Positions 42,550 through 50,183 of a stretch of DNA of 64,000 nucleotides are shown piece by piece. The position numbers were made by a program, and so were the translations under genes. The DNA is taken from contig NZTP01000015.1 of assembly GCA_002696485.1 (NCBI GenBank), forward strand, positions 1-64,000, read 5' to 3'. Origin of the DNA: Altibacter sp. Its GTDB lineage: Bacteria > Bacteroidota > Bacteroidia > Flavobacteriales > Flavobacteriaceae. The notes beneath the pieces were generated by a model. It made no database searches. It was not told the origin of the DNA and saw only the letters and a list, made by a program, of their open reading frames with translations. Position 1 is the first letter of the stretch; every line of letters begins with the position of its first letter.

Positions 42550-42692
42550 AGTCAAGTGGCTTAGATTCCCTTTTTGATTTTTATAACAATGATGAACAAA
42601 TTTTGGATCAAAAAAGTGCCCCAAGATTCAATTTTTTTTATTGAATTCAAACCAATATGACACTTTTAACACATTTTTCAGTACCATAGATC

Positions 42693-43334
42693 ATGTATCT
42701 TTTAAATGAATCCTTGTCCTTTCCCAGCGTAACGGAATCCACAGAAGATGGATTGCTTGCCATGGGAGGCGATTTGAGCACAGCGCGGTTACTTTTGGCG
42801 TATCGATCGGGCATCTTTCCTTGGTATGAAGACGGAAGTCCTATATTATGGTGGAGTCCGGATCCAAGAATGGTGCTATTTCCAAACGACCTAAGGGTTT
42901 CAAAAAGTCTTCGGAAAGTATTAAAACGTAAAAAATTCAGCATTACTTATAATATTGCTTTTAACGAGGTGATCAAACAATGTGCTGTTGTGAAACGAAA
43001 AGCGCAGCATGATACATGGATCACTTCAGAAATGATAATGGCCTACACCCGGTTACATGAATTGGGTCATGCTGTTTCTGTTGAAGTTTGGTATGAAGGA
43101 GTATTGGTTGGAGGGTTGTATGGCATTGACCTCCCCGAATTTGGTGTGTTTTGCGGAGAAAGTATGTTTAGTTTGGTTTCTGAAGCGTCCAAAGTTGCTT
43201 TTTTTCATTTAGTGGAACATTTAAAGACAAAGAACTATAAATTAATTGATTGTCAAGTCTACACACAACATTTAGCACGATTGGGAGCTGTAGAGATGCC
43301 GAGAGCCCACTTTTTAGCCTATCTCAACTGTTAA
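42693..43334 (+). CDS. aat: Leucyl/phenylalanyl-tRNA--protein transferase
   Basis: Adds Leu or Phe to N-terminal Lys or Arg of proteins, marking them for ClpAP/ClpS degradation. The 213-residue protein starts MYLLNESLSFPSVTEST and shows GLLAMGGDLS, YRSGIFPWYEDGSPILWWSPDPRMVL (split over residues 36-60), GGLYGIDLPEFGVFCGESMFS and DCQVYTQHLARLGA, all diagnostic. The 170-base gap before it holds an unexplained inverted-repeat arrangement. Confidence 0.95.
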   Translation: MYLLNESLSFPSVTESTEDGLLAMGGDLSTARLLLAYRSGIFPWYEDGSPILWWSPDPRMVLFPNDLRVSKSLRKVLKRKKFSITYNIAFNEVIKQCAVVKRKAQHDTWITSEMIMAYTRLHELGHAVSVEVWYEGVLVGGLYGIDLPEFGVFCGESMFSLVSEASKVAFFHLVEHLKTKNYKLIDCQVYTQHLARLGAVEMPRAHFLAYLNC

Positions 43335-43402
43335 GGTATCAATGTTTTGAGGATTACATTCAGAAAAAAAGTATATTCGTACCCCATAAAATTATAATTC
43401 TA

Positions 43403-45145
43403 ATGAAAAATTTATACCCTACATTACTGCTATTCTTCGTATTAGCATTTGCATTACCGCAGTTGCAAGCGCAGGAGAAAGCGATGCTTCCTAAAGGACT
43501 TACAGAAAACGAAAAAGGGATTATTTCTCAATTTGAGTTTTCACAGTCTCAAAAGACGCCACCGCCTACCGGTCCTGTGCGCACCATGGCCGAATGGGAG
43601 GAGGTAGAATATTTGCTAATCACGTGGCAGCCAGGGTTTCAGAATATTTTACGGCAGATTGTAGCTGTAGGGGTCAATGAATGTAAAGTGGTCATTACCA
43701 CACAAAATCAGGCTTCAGTAGCTTCCTTTCTTACGGCTGGAGGCATCGATCTTACCAATGTGATCTTTATGAACGAAGATTGGGATAGTATTTGGATTCG
43801 TGACTATGCAGGAAATACGATCTATTCTAATGATGTGGGAGAAAGAGCACTTACCGATTGGATCTATAACCGTCCGCGTCCCAACGATAATGTCATGCCT
43901 TTAGCGCATGCTAGTTTGGTGGGATTGCCCATCTATGTAACCGATTCGGGAACGAATGACTTGGTCAATACCGGTGGAAACTTCATGTCTGACGGACTGG
44001 GGAATGCCTTTGCTTCAGAATTGATTCTTGAAGAGAATGAAGCCGGTAACCCTTATGGTGTTTCGGCTAAGACGGAAGCTCAGATCGATGCGATCATGGA
44101 AGATTATATGGGGATACAGCGCTATGTGAAGATGGAAACGCTTCCTTACGATGGGATTCATCATATCGATATGCATATGAAGTTGTTGGATGAAGAGACG
44201 TTATTGGTAAGTGAGTATCCTGAGGGGGTGGCAGACGGACCGCAAATTGAACAGAACATCGAATACGTCTTGAATAATTTTCAATCGGCCTTTGGAACTC
44301 CGTATGATGTTAAATGGATTCCTGCGCCTCCCAGTACAGGGGGAAATTACCCGGACAACGGAGGGTACTACCGTACTTTTACCAATGCCGTCTTTGTCAA
44401 TAAATCGATCATTATTCCCACATATCGCGCCGAAGTGGATGGTCCGGCACTTGCCTATTGGCAGGAATTGATGCCCGGATATAACATTGTGGGGATTGAT
44501 GTGGATAATCCCGGAGAGAATCTTATTTCTCAATTAGGTGCTATTCATTGTATCACCCACACCATTGGTGTTGAGAATCCGCTTTGGATCGTACATCAAC
44601 CCATCGATGAGGCAAATCAGAACAGCACTGTAAGTATCGATGCCATGATTAAGCATGCGTCTGGGATTTCCAATGCCAAGGTTTTTTGGAGAGAGGAAGG
44701 AAGTTCTTCTTATAACGAAGTCCCTATGAGTTTGGTAAGTGCAGATAACTGGACTGCAAACCTAAGCGTTGGCAGTACCGCGATTGAATATTACATTTTT
44801 GCTGAAGCCAATTCCGGAAAGACAATGACACGCCCTATGGTAGCGCCTCAGGGATATTGGACTATGGATGTAGGGCTTTTATCAGTGTCAGAATGGGCTT
44901 ACAACAACATCTCAGCGCCGTTTCCAAATCCTACCAGAGAGGCTGCCTCTTTCAATTTGAACAATATTCCGGGAGCTATAGAAATAACCATTCATAACAT
45001 ATTAGGGCAACGGTTGTATGAGACCACTATCGATCATGGCAACGGAACCATTTCATTGGATCTCAATGCAGCATGGAAAGGTACGCTGTTTGTCACATTC
45101 AAAGGAGAATTTGGAAGCGTGACGAAAAAGGTGATTAAACTGTAA
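43403..45145 (+). CDS. Secreted peptidylarginine/agmatine deiminase-like protein with T9SS tail
   Basis: A 580-residue exported enzyme. ATG 43403 gives a signal peptide ending LQAQ; longer readings run back into aat. The deiminase domain (about residues 50-390) has the catalytic set IWIRDYAG (Asp), HHIDMHMK (His, Asp), TFTNAVFVN (Asn region) and AIHCITHTIG (Cys). A beta domain follows, and the end (about 510-580: SAPFPNPTREAAS, NILGQRLYET, KKVIKL) is a T9SS sorting domain. The architecture is like Porphyromonas PPAD, which makes citrulline from protein arginine; the substrate here is unknown. Confidence 0.88.
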   Translation: MKNLYPTLLLFFVLAFALPQLQAQEKAMLPKGLTENEKGIISQFEFSQSQKTPPPTGPVRTMAEWEEVEYLLITWQPGFQNILRQIVAVGVNECKVVITTQNQASVASFLTAGGIDLTNVIFMNEDWDSIWIRDYAGNTIYSNDVGERALTDWIYNRPRPNDNVMPLAHASLVGLPIYVTDSGTNDLVNTGGNFMSDGLGNAFASELILEENEAGNPYGVSAKTEAQIDAIMEDYMGIQRYVKMETLPYDGIHHIDMHMKLLDEETLLVSEYPEGVADGPQIEQNIEYVLNNFQSAFGTPYDVKWIPAPPSTGGNYPDNGGYYRTFTNAVFVNKSIIIPTYRAEVDGPALAYWQELMPGYNIVGIDVDNPGENLISQLGAIHCITHTIGVENPLWIVHQPIDEANQNSTVSIDAMIKHASGISNAKVFWREEGSSSYNEVPMSLVSADNWTANLSVGSTAIEYYIFAEANSGKTMTRPMVAPQGYWTMDVGLLSVSEWAYNNISAPFPNPTREAASFNLNNIPGAIEITIHNILGQRLYETTIDHGNGTISLDLNAAWKGTLFVTFKGEFGSVTKKVIKL

Positions 45146-45166
45146 TAGTAAAGCAATAGATTATGG

Positions 45167-45203
45167 AAAAGCACTACAATAATTTGTAGTGCTTTTTGTT
45201 TTT
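45167..45203 (+). terminator. Terminator after the deiminase gene
   Basis: A 13-base perfect stem (AAAAGCACTACAA 45167-45179 with TTGTAGTGCTTTT 45184-45196), loop TAAT, then T-rich sequence. Confidence 0.93.
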
Positions 45204-45305
45204 TAAGGCAGCAATAGAAGCGAAAGGATGCTTTTTATCGATTTTATTTGCGAAACTGTAAAATATATAACATATTTACCCTCAATAGTTTAAAGCCCCT
45301 AAATT

Positions 45306-45662
45306 ATGAATGTATTGAAACTACTTATTTTTCTGGCTGTTATAGCTTTCTCAGGTACGGCAAATGCACAAGCTACTACTACGCCAAAAACCAATGTCAA
45401 TACCGATGTTGATGTGACCGTAGTGTACGAACAAGTTGTAAAGGAAGGGTATGGCACTCCGTTCATCTACCTTGAGTTAGCCAATGCATATTACTTCAAG
45501 AACGATCATTTTAATGCTAAAAAGTACTATGAGAAACTCTTTGAAGTAGAAAAACCCACCGATGAAACCCTAAAATTTCGGTATATGCAGACATTGAAGG
45601 CGTTAAAGATATCCCTTGCCAGTAACGAATATCTTTCTGCAGTAGAAACAGAAGAAAACTAG
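45306..45662 (+). CDS. Small exported protein with TPR-like helices
   Basis: A 118-residue protein with a signal peptide (MNVLKLLIFLAVIAFSGTANAQ). The mature part has a helix pair TPFIYLELANAYYFKNDHFNAKKYY (split over residues 51-75) that looks like a single tetratricopeptide repeat, flanked by further helices. It is probably periplasmic; function unknown. Its stop overlaps the convergent tag stop by four bases. Confidence 0.7.
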   Translation: MNVLKLLIFLAVIAFSGTANAQATTTPKTNVNTDVDVTVVYEQVVKEGYGTPFIYLELANAYYFKNDHFNAKKYYEKLFEVEKPTDETLKFRYMQTLKALKISLASNEYLSAVETEEN

Positions 45663-46228
45663 CTTTTTACTTGCGTATAGCGAAAACAATCCACCAGATG
45701 GTCATTCACCATTCCGGTCGCCTGCATATGGGCATATACCACGGTAGAACCTACAAATTTGAACCCACGTTTCTTGAGATCGGCACTTATACGATCGCTT
45801 AGTGTGGTATTTGCAGGCACTTCTTTCATGGTCTTAAAGCTGTTTTGTATGGGTTTGCCGTCTACAAATGCCCATATGTAGTTACTGAAACTCCCAAATT
45901 CTTTTTGGATGTCCAAATAGGCAATCGCATTGGTCACCGCAGCCTTAATCTTTAGCCGATTTCGTATGATCCCTTCATCCTGAAGAAGCCGTTCAATATC
46001 ATCGGCATCATATCTGGCGATCTTCTTATAATCAAAATTCTCAAAAGCCTTTCTAAAATTCTCTCGCTTTCGAAGGATAGTAATCCAACTTAAGCCTGCC
46101 TGGAAGGTCTCTAAGATTAAAAATTCGAACAGCGTAGCATCGTCAAAGACAGGAACGCCCCACTCCGTATCGTGATAGGCAACATATAAGGGGTCATCCC
46201 CGCACCATGGACAGCGTTGTTTTTTCAT
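45659..46228 (-). CDS. tag: DNA-3-methyladenine glycosylase I
   Basis: Removes 3-methyladenine from alkylated DNA. From ATG 46228 the product has 189 residues and begins MKKQRCPWCGDDPLYVAYHDTEWG, split here, the family N-terminus; the longer start at 46261 adds 11 unrelated residues. Zinc-binding residues are the early Cys5 and His18 and the late HLVDCFRY pair. The LETFQAGLSWITILRKR segment carries the substrate tryptophan. Confidence 0.95.
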   Translation of the reverse strand: MKKQRCPWCGDDPLYVAYHDTEWGVPVFDDATLFEFLILETFQAGLSWITILRKRENFRKAFENFDYKKIARYDADDIERLLQDEGIIRNRLKIKAAVTNAIAYLDIQKEFGSFSNYIWAFVDGKPIQNSFKTMKEVPANTTLSDRISADLKKRGFKFVGSTVVYAHMQATGMVNDHLVDCFRYTQVKS

Positions 46229-46276
46229 TCGTCTTTTAAAGGTAGGAGAAAGATACTGCAATTTGAGGAATACTCA

Positions 46277-46999
46277 TTATTGCTGACCCGGGAAATTGTA
46301 CGAGATCGTCCCCAGCTGTTTTGTGGTTCCCGAAGCCGTGGTAAAACGTGCATCACGGGCGTATTCAAGTGCACTGTCAATTAAACATTCGTTGGTCGTG
46401 GTTGAGGCACTTTTGTTATAGCTCATTTTAACCACACGGCCCAATTCATTTACTTCTATAGAGATCACAACTTTTCCGAAACCCTCACACGTATACACGG
46501 GATTGGGAAGTAACAATGCCGTTCTGTTCTTCAAACTATAGGAAATGGTGGTTTTTCTGCTGGCTGCGCTGTTTGACCTGGGTTTCTTATGTTTTTCCAA
46601 TGCACTTTTTTCTTGTGCCTCCTTTATCCTTTTTTTTGCTTTCGCTATTTCATCGTCATTGTTGAAATTATTGGCAACTCCAATAGCATCGTTCATAGCC
46701 TGCAGCTTTTCTTCTGTGGTCTCTTCGGGCGTCTCACGACTGTTCTCTAGATTCGCGATAAACGTTTCGGCTTCATTATACGCTTTGTTCGTCTCCACTT
46801 TTACGCGCTCGGGCGCTGTGGTCGCCAAATCTTCTACTGTTTCTTCTTTCAAGAGCTCTTCCAAGGCATATTCTATATCGATCTGCTCCTCTTCCTCTTC
46901 GGTGTATCGTGACAATTTTATACTGTACATTCCAAGGAAAAGAATACCGAACAGCAAAGAAGTGATTAAAAAAGCCCGATATGAATAATTGAAATTCAT
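46277..46999 (-). CDS. TonB-like energy-transducer protein
   Basis: A 240-residue protein with one N-terminal membrane anchor (about residues 9-26), a long charged helical spacer rich in Glu and Lys (about 30-150) and a C-terminal domain of about 70 residues (YTCEGFGKVVISIEVNELGRVV ... TISYNF) like the TonB C-terminal fold. It may pass energy to an outer-membrane receptor. ExbB/ExbD genes are not near. It lies between truB and tag on the minus strand. Confidence 0.7.
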   Translation of the reverse strand: MNFNYSYRAFLITSLLFGILFLGMYSIKLSRYTEEEEEQIDIEYALEELLKEETVEDLATTAPERVKVETNKAYNEAETFIANLENSRETPEETTEEKLQAMNDAIGVANNFNNDDEIAKAKKRIKEAQEKSALEKHKKPRSNSAASRKTTISYSLKNRTALLLPNPVYTCEGFGKVVISIEVNELGRVVKMSYNKSASTTTNECLIDSALEYARDARFTTASGTTKQLGTISYNFPGQQ

Positions 47000-47060
47000 G
47001 GGTGCAAGTACTGAAATTTTATCTGAAAATCCTTACAACTAACTGAAAATTAAGTCTATT

Positions 47061-47750
47061 TTAACGGCTAAAGCGATCTTCAAAAGCCGCTAACGACATA
47101 GCATCCTCTACCGAAAAATCACCGATCTTAGTGCGTCTAAGCGCAGATAAATGAGCTCCGTTCCCAAGTGCCTTCCCAAAATCGTGCGCCAGCGAACGGA
47201 TGTACGTTCCCTTGCTGCATGCTACGCGAAATTCAACCTCCGGAAGCTCGACTTTTGTGATTTCAAATACTGAAATATGCACTGTTCGAGTGGGCACAGA
47301 CACGTCCTCACCGGCTCTGGCAAATTCGTACAGTCGCTTTCCTTCTTTTTTCAATGCCGAAAAGACCGGTGGTTGCTGTTCGATAGCTCCCATAAACTGA
47401 CGTGCGGTTTGCTTTATTTTTTCTGAAGTGATTCTCGAAATATCAAATCGTTGATCGATCTCGGTTTCGAGATCGTAACTGGGTGTGGTGGCCCCAAGGG
47501 TAATGGTACCCGTATATTCTTTTTCCTGCGCTTGATAGGTATCGATCTTTTTGGTGTAGGTTCCGGTACACAGAATTAAGAGTCCTGTGGCTAACGGATC
47601 TAGGGTTCCCGCATGGCCCACTTTTATCTTCTTGATTCCGAATTCCTTTTTGATGAGCCAACGCACTTTATTGACCACCTGAAAAGAGGTCCATTCCAAC
47701 GGTTTATCAATTAAAAGCACCTGTCCGTTCTTGTAATCTTCAGCAGTCAT
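47061..47750 (-). CDS. truB: tRNA pseudouridine-55 synthase
   Basis: Makes pseudouridine 55 in the T-loop of tRNAs. The 229-residue protein carries the catalytic aspartate in KVGHAGTLDPLATGLL and the motifs YTGTITLGATTPSYD and ACSKGTYIRSLAHDFG. The short C-terminus lacks a full PUA domain, as usual in this phylum. It overlaps the uppP stop by one base, so it is translated from the same transcript. Confidence 0.97.
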   Translation of the reverse strand: MTAEDYKNGQVLLIDKPLEWTSFQVVNKVRWLIKKEFGIKKIKVGHAGTLDPLATGLLILCTGTYTKKIDTYQAQEKEYTGTITLGATTPSYDLETEIDQRFDISRITSEKIKQTARQFMGAIEQQPPVFSALKKEGKRLYEFARAGEDVSVPTRTVHISVFEITKVELPEVEFRVACSKGTYIRSLAHDFGKALGNGAHLSALRRTKIGDFSVEDAMSLAAFEDRFSR

Positions 47751-48544
47751 TAGGATACAAAGCTAAACGCAATAGCGGTGACCCCAACGATCACACAGTA
47801 TACTGCAAAATATTTCAATTTACTGTTTCGCACCAAGGAGATCATCCAGGTACAGGCGATCAAACCACACACAAAGGCAGCTATGAAACCAAGACCCAAG
47901 GTCGTGAAGTTGGTACTTTCGGAAGTAAGATCTCCGCTAAGGAGATCCTTAGCAATCTTTCCAAAGATAAGGGGAACAACCATTAAAAATGAGAATCTGG
48001 CAGCTTTGCTTTTATCGTTTCCCAACAATACGGAAGTTGAAATGGTCGCACCGCTACGAGATATTCCGGGTAACATGGCGATCGCTTGGGCAACGCCAAT
48101 AACGAATGAATTGCCAAAACTTACTTTTTTACCCGTATTCTTTGCGCGATCTGCCAACCACAATAAGATGGCTGTCACTATGAGCATAGCGCCTACAAAG
48201 GCAATATTACCCCCAAAAAAAGCTTCCAGTTCTTCTTCAAACAACATCCCAATGACCACTGCAGGTATCATGGATAATGCGATCTTAGCTGCAAATTGCG
48301 TCTCTTCGTTCCAAGTAAATTTCAGCAGGCCGCCAACGATGGATACAACATCTCGTCTAAAAACAACTACGGTGCTTAAGGCTGTGGCGAAATGCAGTAC
48401 GACTGTAAATAGCAGGCTTTCTTCGGGTAAGGATGTGTCGCCCAGAATGGCTTTTCCCAGTTCTAAGTGCCCGCTGGAAGAGACCGGTAAAAACTCTGTA
48501 AAACCTTGTACGACGCCAAGAACGATGGCTTCCCATGCATCCAT
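47750..48544 (-). CDS. uppP: Undecaprenyl-diphosphate phosphatase
   Basis: Recycles the undecaprenyl lipid carrier for cell-wall synthesis. The 264-residue inner-membrane protein has about eight hydrophobic segments and both signature motifs, GFTEFLPVSSSGHLEL and LPGISRSGATISTS. It is the middle gene of the ftsX-lipoprotein-DUF3098-uppP-truB minus-strand run. The opposite strand shows a long open frame that is only a shadow of this gene. Confidence 0.97.
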   Translation of the reverse strand: MDAWEAIVLGVVQGFTEFLPVSSSGHLELGKAILGDTSLPEESLLFTVVLHFATALSTVVVFRRDVVSIVGGLLKFTWNEETQFAAKIALSMIPAVVIGMLFEEELEAFFGGNIAFVGAMLIVTAILLWLADRAKNTGKKVSFGNSFVIGVAQAIAMLPGISRSGATISTSVLLGNDKSKAARFSFLMVVPLIFGKIAKDLLSGDLTSESTNFTTLGLGFIAAFVCGLIACTWMISLVRNSKLKYFAVYCVIVGVTAIAFSFVS

Positions 48545-48550
48545 AGCAAC

Positions 48551-48808
48551 TTATTTCTTGTGAGGATTCAATAGGATAGCGTAGACCTCAATGCCGAAGC
48601 CAATCAAGATGAGCGCCGGAGCTAATCGAATGCGTCTCCAGCTATAGATCTCCGGGTTGAATACATTAGGATCGTCACTACCACCGCCTGTCATAAGAAT
48701 AAAGCCTAATGCGATAAAGGCCACACCTATAAGCATGAATAGGTAGTTCTTCTTTTCAAAAATGAATTCGGTTCTTCTAGCTTCTTCTTTTCTTTTTTTC
48801 TCTCCCAT
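48551..48808 (-). CDS. DUF3098 family membrane protein
   Basis: An 85-residue protein with two membrane segments (about residues 22-40 and 62-78) joined by a short polar turn (GGSDDPNVFNPEIYSWRRI). It matches DUF3098, a family that sits between ftsX and uppP in many Bacteroidota. Function unknown; its place suggests cell-envelope work. Confidence 0.85.
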   Translation of the reverse strand: MGEKKRKEEARRTEFIFEKKNYLFMLIGVAFIALGFILMTGGGSDDPNVFNPEIYSWRRIRLAPALILIGFGIEVYAILLNPHKK

Positions 48809-48812
48809 GACA

Positions 48813-49181
48813 TTAATTTTTTACTGATACTAACTTGGTCATTGAAAATTCAGTGTAAATGATAGTATCATTGAATTCCAATTGGGCGATGTGTTCAGAT
48901 GCAATCCCTCCAAACGCAGGCAGGTGCAAGGTAACATTTTTATCTAAAACCTTCGATCGTAAATCGTCTATGCTCAAACCTCGTTCCAGCCCCCTGTTTA
49001 TATAGTAAGAGTCATTGTTGGTGTCCGTGAAAACGATATCGAATGAAGTTCCTTCAGAAATTTTTATGATCGTACTATTTTTTACGATACACTGATCCGG
49101 TGTAGGTTCGTGAATGACACATCCGTTCAGAAGCAACGAAAAAAACAGGGCCCAAGCGATGTTCCTAATAGTATAGTTCAT
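48813..49181 (-). CDS. Small predicted lipoprotein of unknown function
   Basis: A 122-residue protein with a signal ending in the lipobox LLNGC (about residue 21). The mature part has a DQCIVKNSTIIKISEGTSFDIVF stretch, split here, and no domain that I recognise. Its start overlaps the ftsX end by 17 bases and DUF3098 follows after four bases, so it is part of the envelope operon. Confidence 0.7.
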   Translation of the reverse strand: MNYTIRNIAWALFFSLLLNGCVIHEPTPDQCIVKNSTIIKISEGTSFDIVFTDTNNDSYYINRGLERGLSIDDLRSKVLDKNVTLHLPAFGGIASEHIAQLEFNDTIIYTEFSMTKLVSVKN

Positions 49182-50043
49182 CGGTACGCAGGTTTAAGAA
49201 ACGCTGTGTTGCAAAGAAAGTGCTTATCCAAGTAATAAAGAGGCCCATAAGAAAAACGAACAGGAACAGAACGACCAGCAAAAGTTCATCCTTCAACAAT
49301 TGCAACTCCGGAAAGTTCTTGTTGAGATAATAAAGAACGACTCCCATTCCAATCATGGCTATTACCGCCCCGATCATTCCTAGTTTTACACTTTTCCATA
49401 TAAAGGGCCGACGAATAAAACGTTTGGTAGCCCCCACCATTTGCATGGTCTTGATTGTAAATCGTTTTGCGTATACCGAAAGTCGAATCGAACTGTTGAT
49501 CAGTAACACGGCTATAAAGGTGAAAAGACCGCTTATCACTAAGATCCAGAGACTAATCTTTTTTACATTGTCGTTAAGCAATTCAATTAGGGGTTTGTCG
49601 TATAACACTTCATCTACAAAATCCTTGGTCATGATCTCATTGCTAATGTCCTCCAACTTTTCGGGAGAGACGAAATCGGCAAGAATATGTACGTCAATAC
49701 TGTTTTGAAGCGGATTATACCCTAAGAATTCCATATAATTCTCTCCTATCGTAGCACTGTGCTCTTCGGCAGCTTGTTCCTTCGATACAAATTCGGCCGA
49801 TTTGGTATATTCGGCCATTGCCAAACTCTGTTTTAGTTGGGTGATCTCCACTTCTTTCGCGGTATCCTTCAAATAAACGGTAAGTGCGATCTTCTCTTTG
49901 AAATGGTCGCCCACTTTCTTGGTATTAAGGACCAAAAGACCCAATAACCCGAGTAAGAACAAAACAAGCGATATACTTATCACTACGGAAAAGTAAGAAG
50001 AGATGAGTCTGCGTTTTTGATACTTTTCAAAAGTAGAAGCCAT
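49165..50043 (-). CDS. ftsX: Cell-division protein FtsX
   Basis: The permease partner of FtsE that controls peptidoglycan hydrolases at the septum. The 292-residue protein has four membrane segments: one near the N-terminus (about 18-38) and three in the C-terminal half (about 168-190, 218-238, 258-282), with a large periplasmic loop after the first. The KRFTIKTMQMVGATKRFIRRPF motif, split over residues 194-215, is typical. ftsE is not in the window. It heads the minus-strand run down to truB. Confidence 0.93.
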   Translation of the reverse strand: MASTFEKYQKRRLISSYFSVVISISLVLFLLGLLGLLVLNTKKVGDHFKEKIALTVYLKDTAKEVEITQLKQSLAMAEYTKSAEFVSKEQAAEEHSATIGENYMEFLGYNPLQNSIDVHILADFVSPEKLEDISNEIMTKDFVDEVLYDKPLIELLNDNVKKISLWILVISGLFTFIAVLLINSSIRLSVYAKRFTIKTMQMVGATKRFIRRPFIWKSVKLGMIGAVIAMIGMGVVLYYLNKNFPELQLLKDELLLVVLFLFVFLMGLFITWISTFFATQRFLNLRTDELYY

Positions 50044-50110
50044 AGGATTGCGGGAATTTGATGTAAAAATACAATGATTTTTGCATCTGCAAGTATGTAA
50101 CGTTTAAACT

Positions 50111-50140
50111 TTTGTCTTTCGTACAATAGGCTTAAATTTG
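50111..50140 (+). promoter_or_regulatory. leuS promoter
   Basis: TTTG (50111-50114) and TAAATTTG (50133-50140), 18 bases apart, match the consensus, with a leader of about 40 bases. Confidence 0.7.
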
Positions 50141-50183
50141 CACCTGCCTTTCGCCAACCGGAGGCACCCTTAGAAAACGTCGC

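Noticed and set aside
43250..43402. Longer start for the deiminase gene
   Set aside because: It overlaps aat and hides the signal peptide that begins at ATG 43403.
47778..48563. A 261-codon open frame on the plus strand
   Set aside because: It is antisense to uppP, which has both family motifs and a clear operon context; the antisense product is low in complexity and has no start-region signal.
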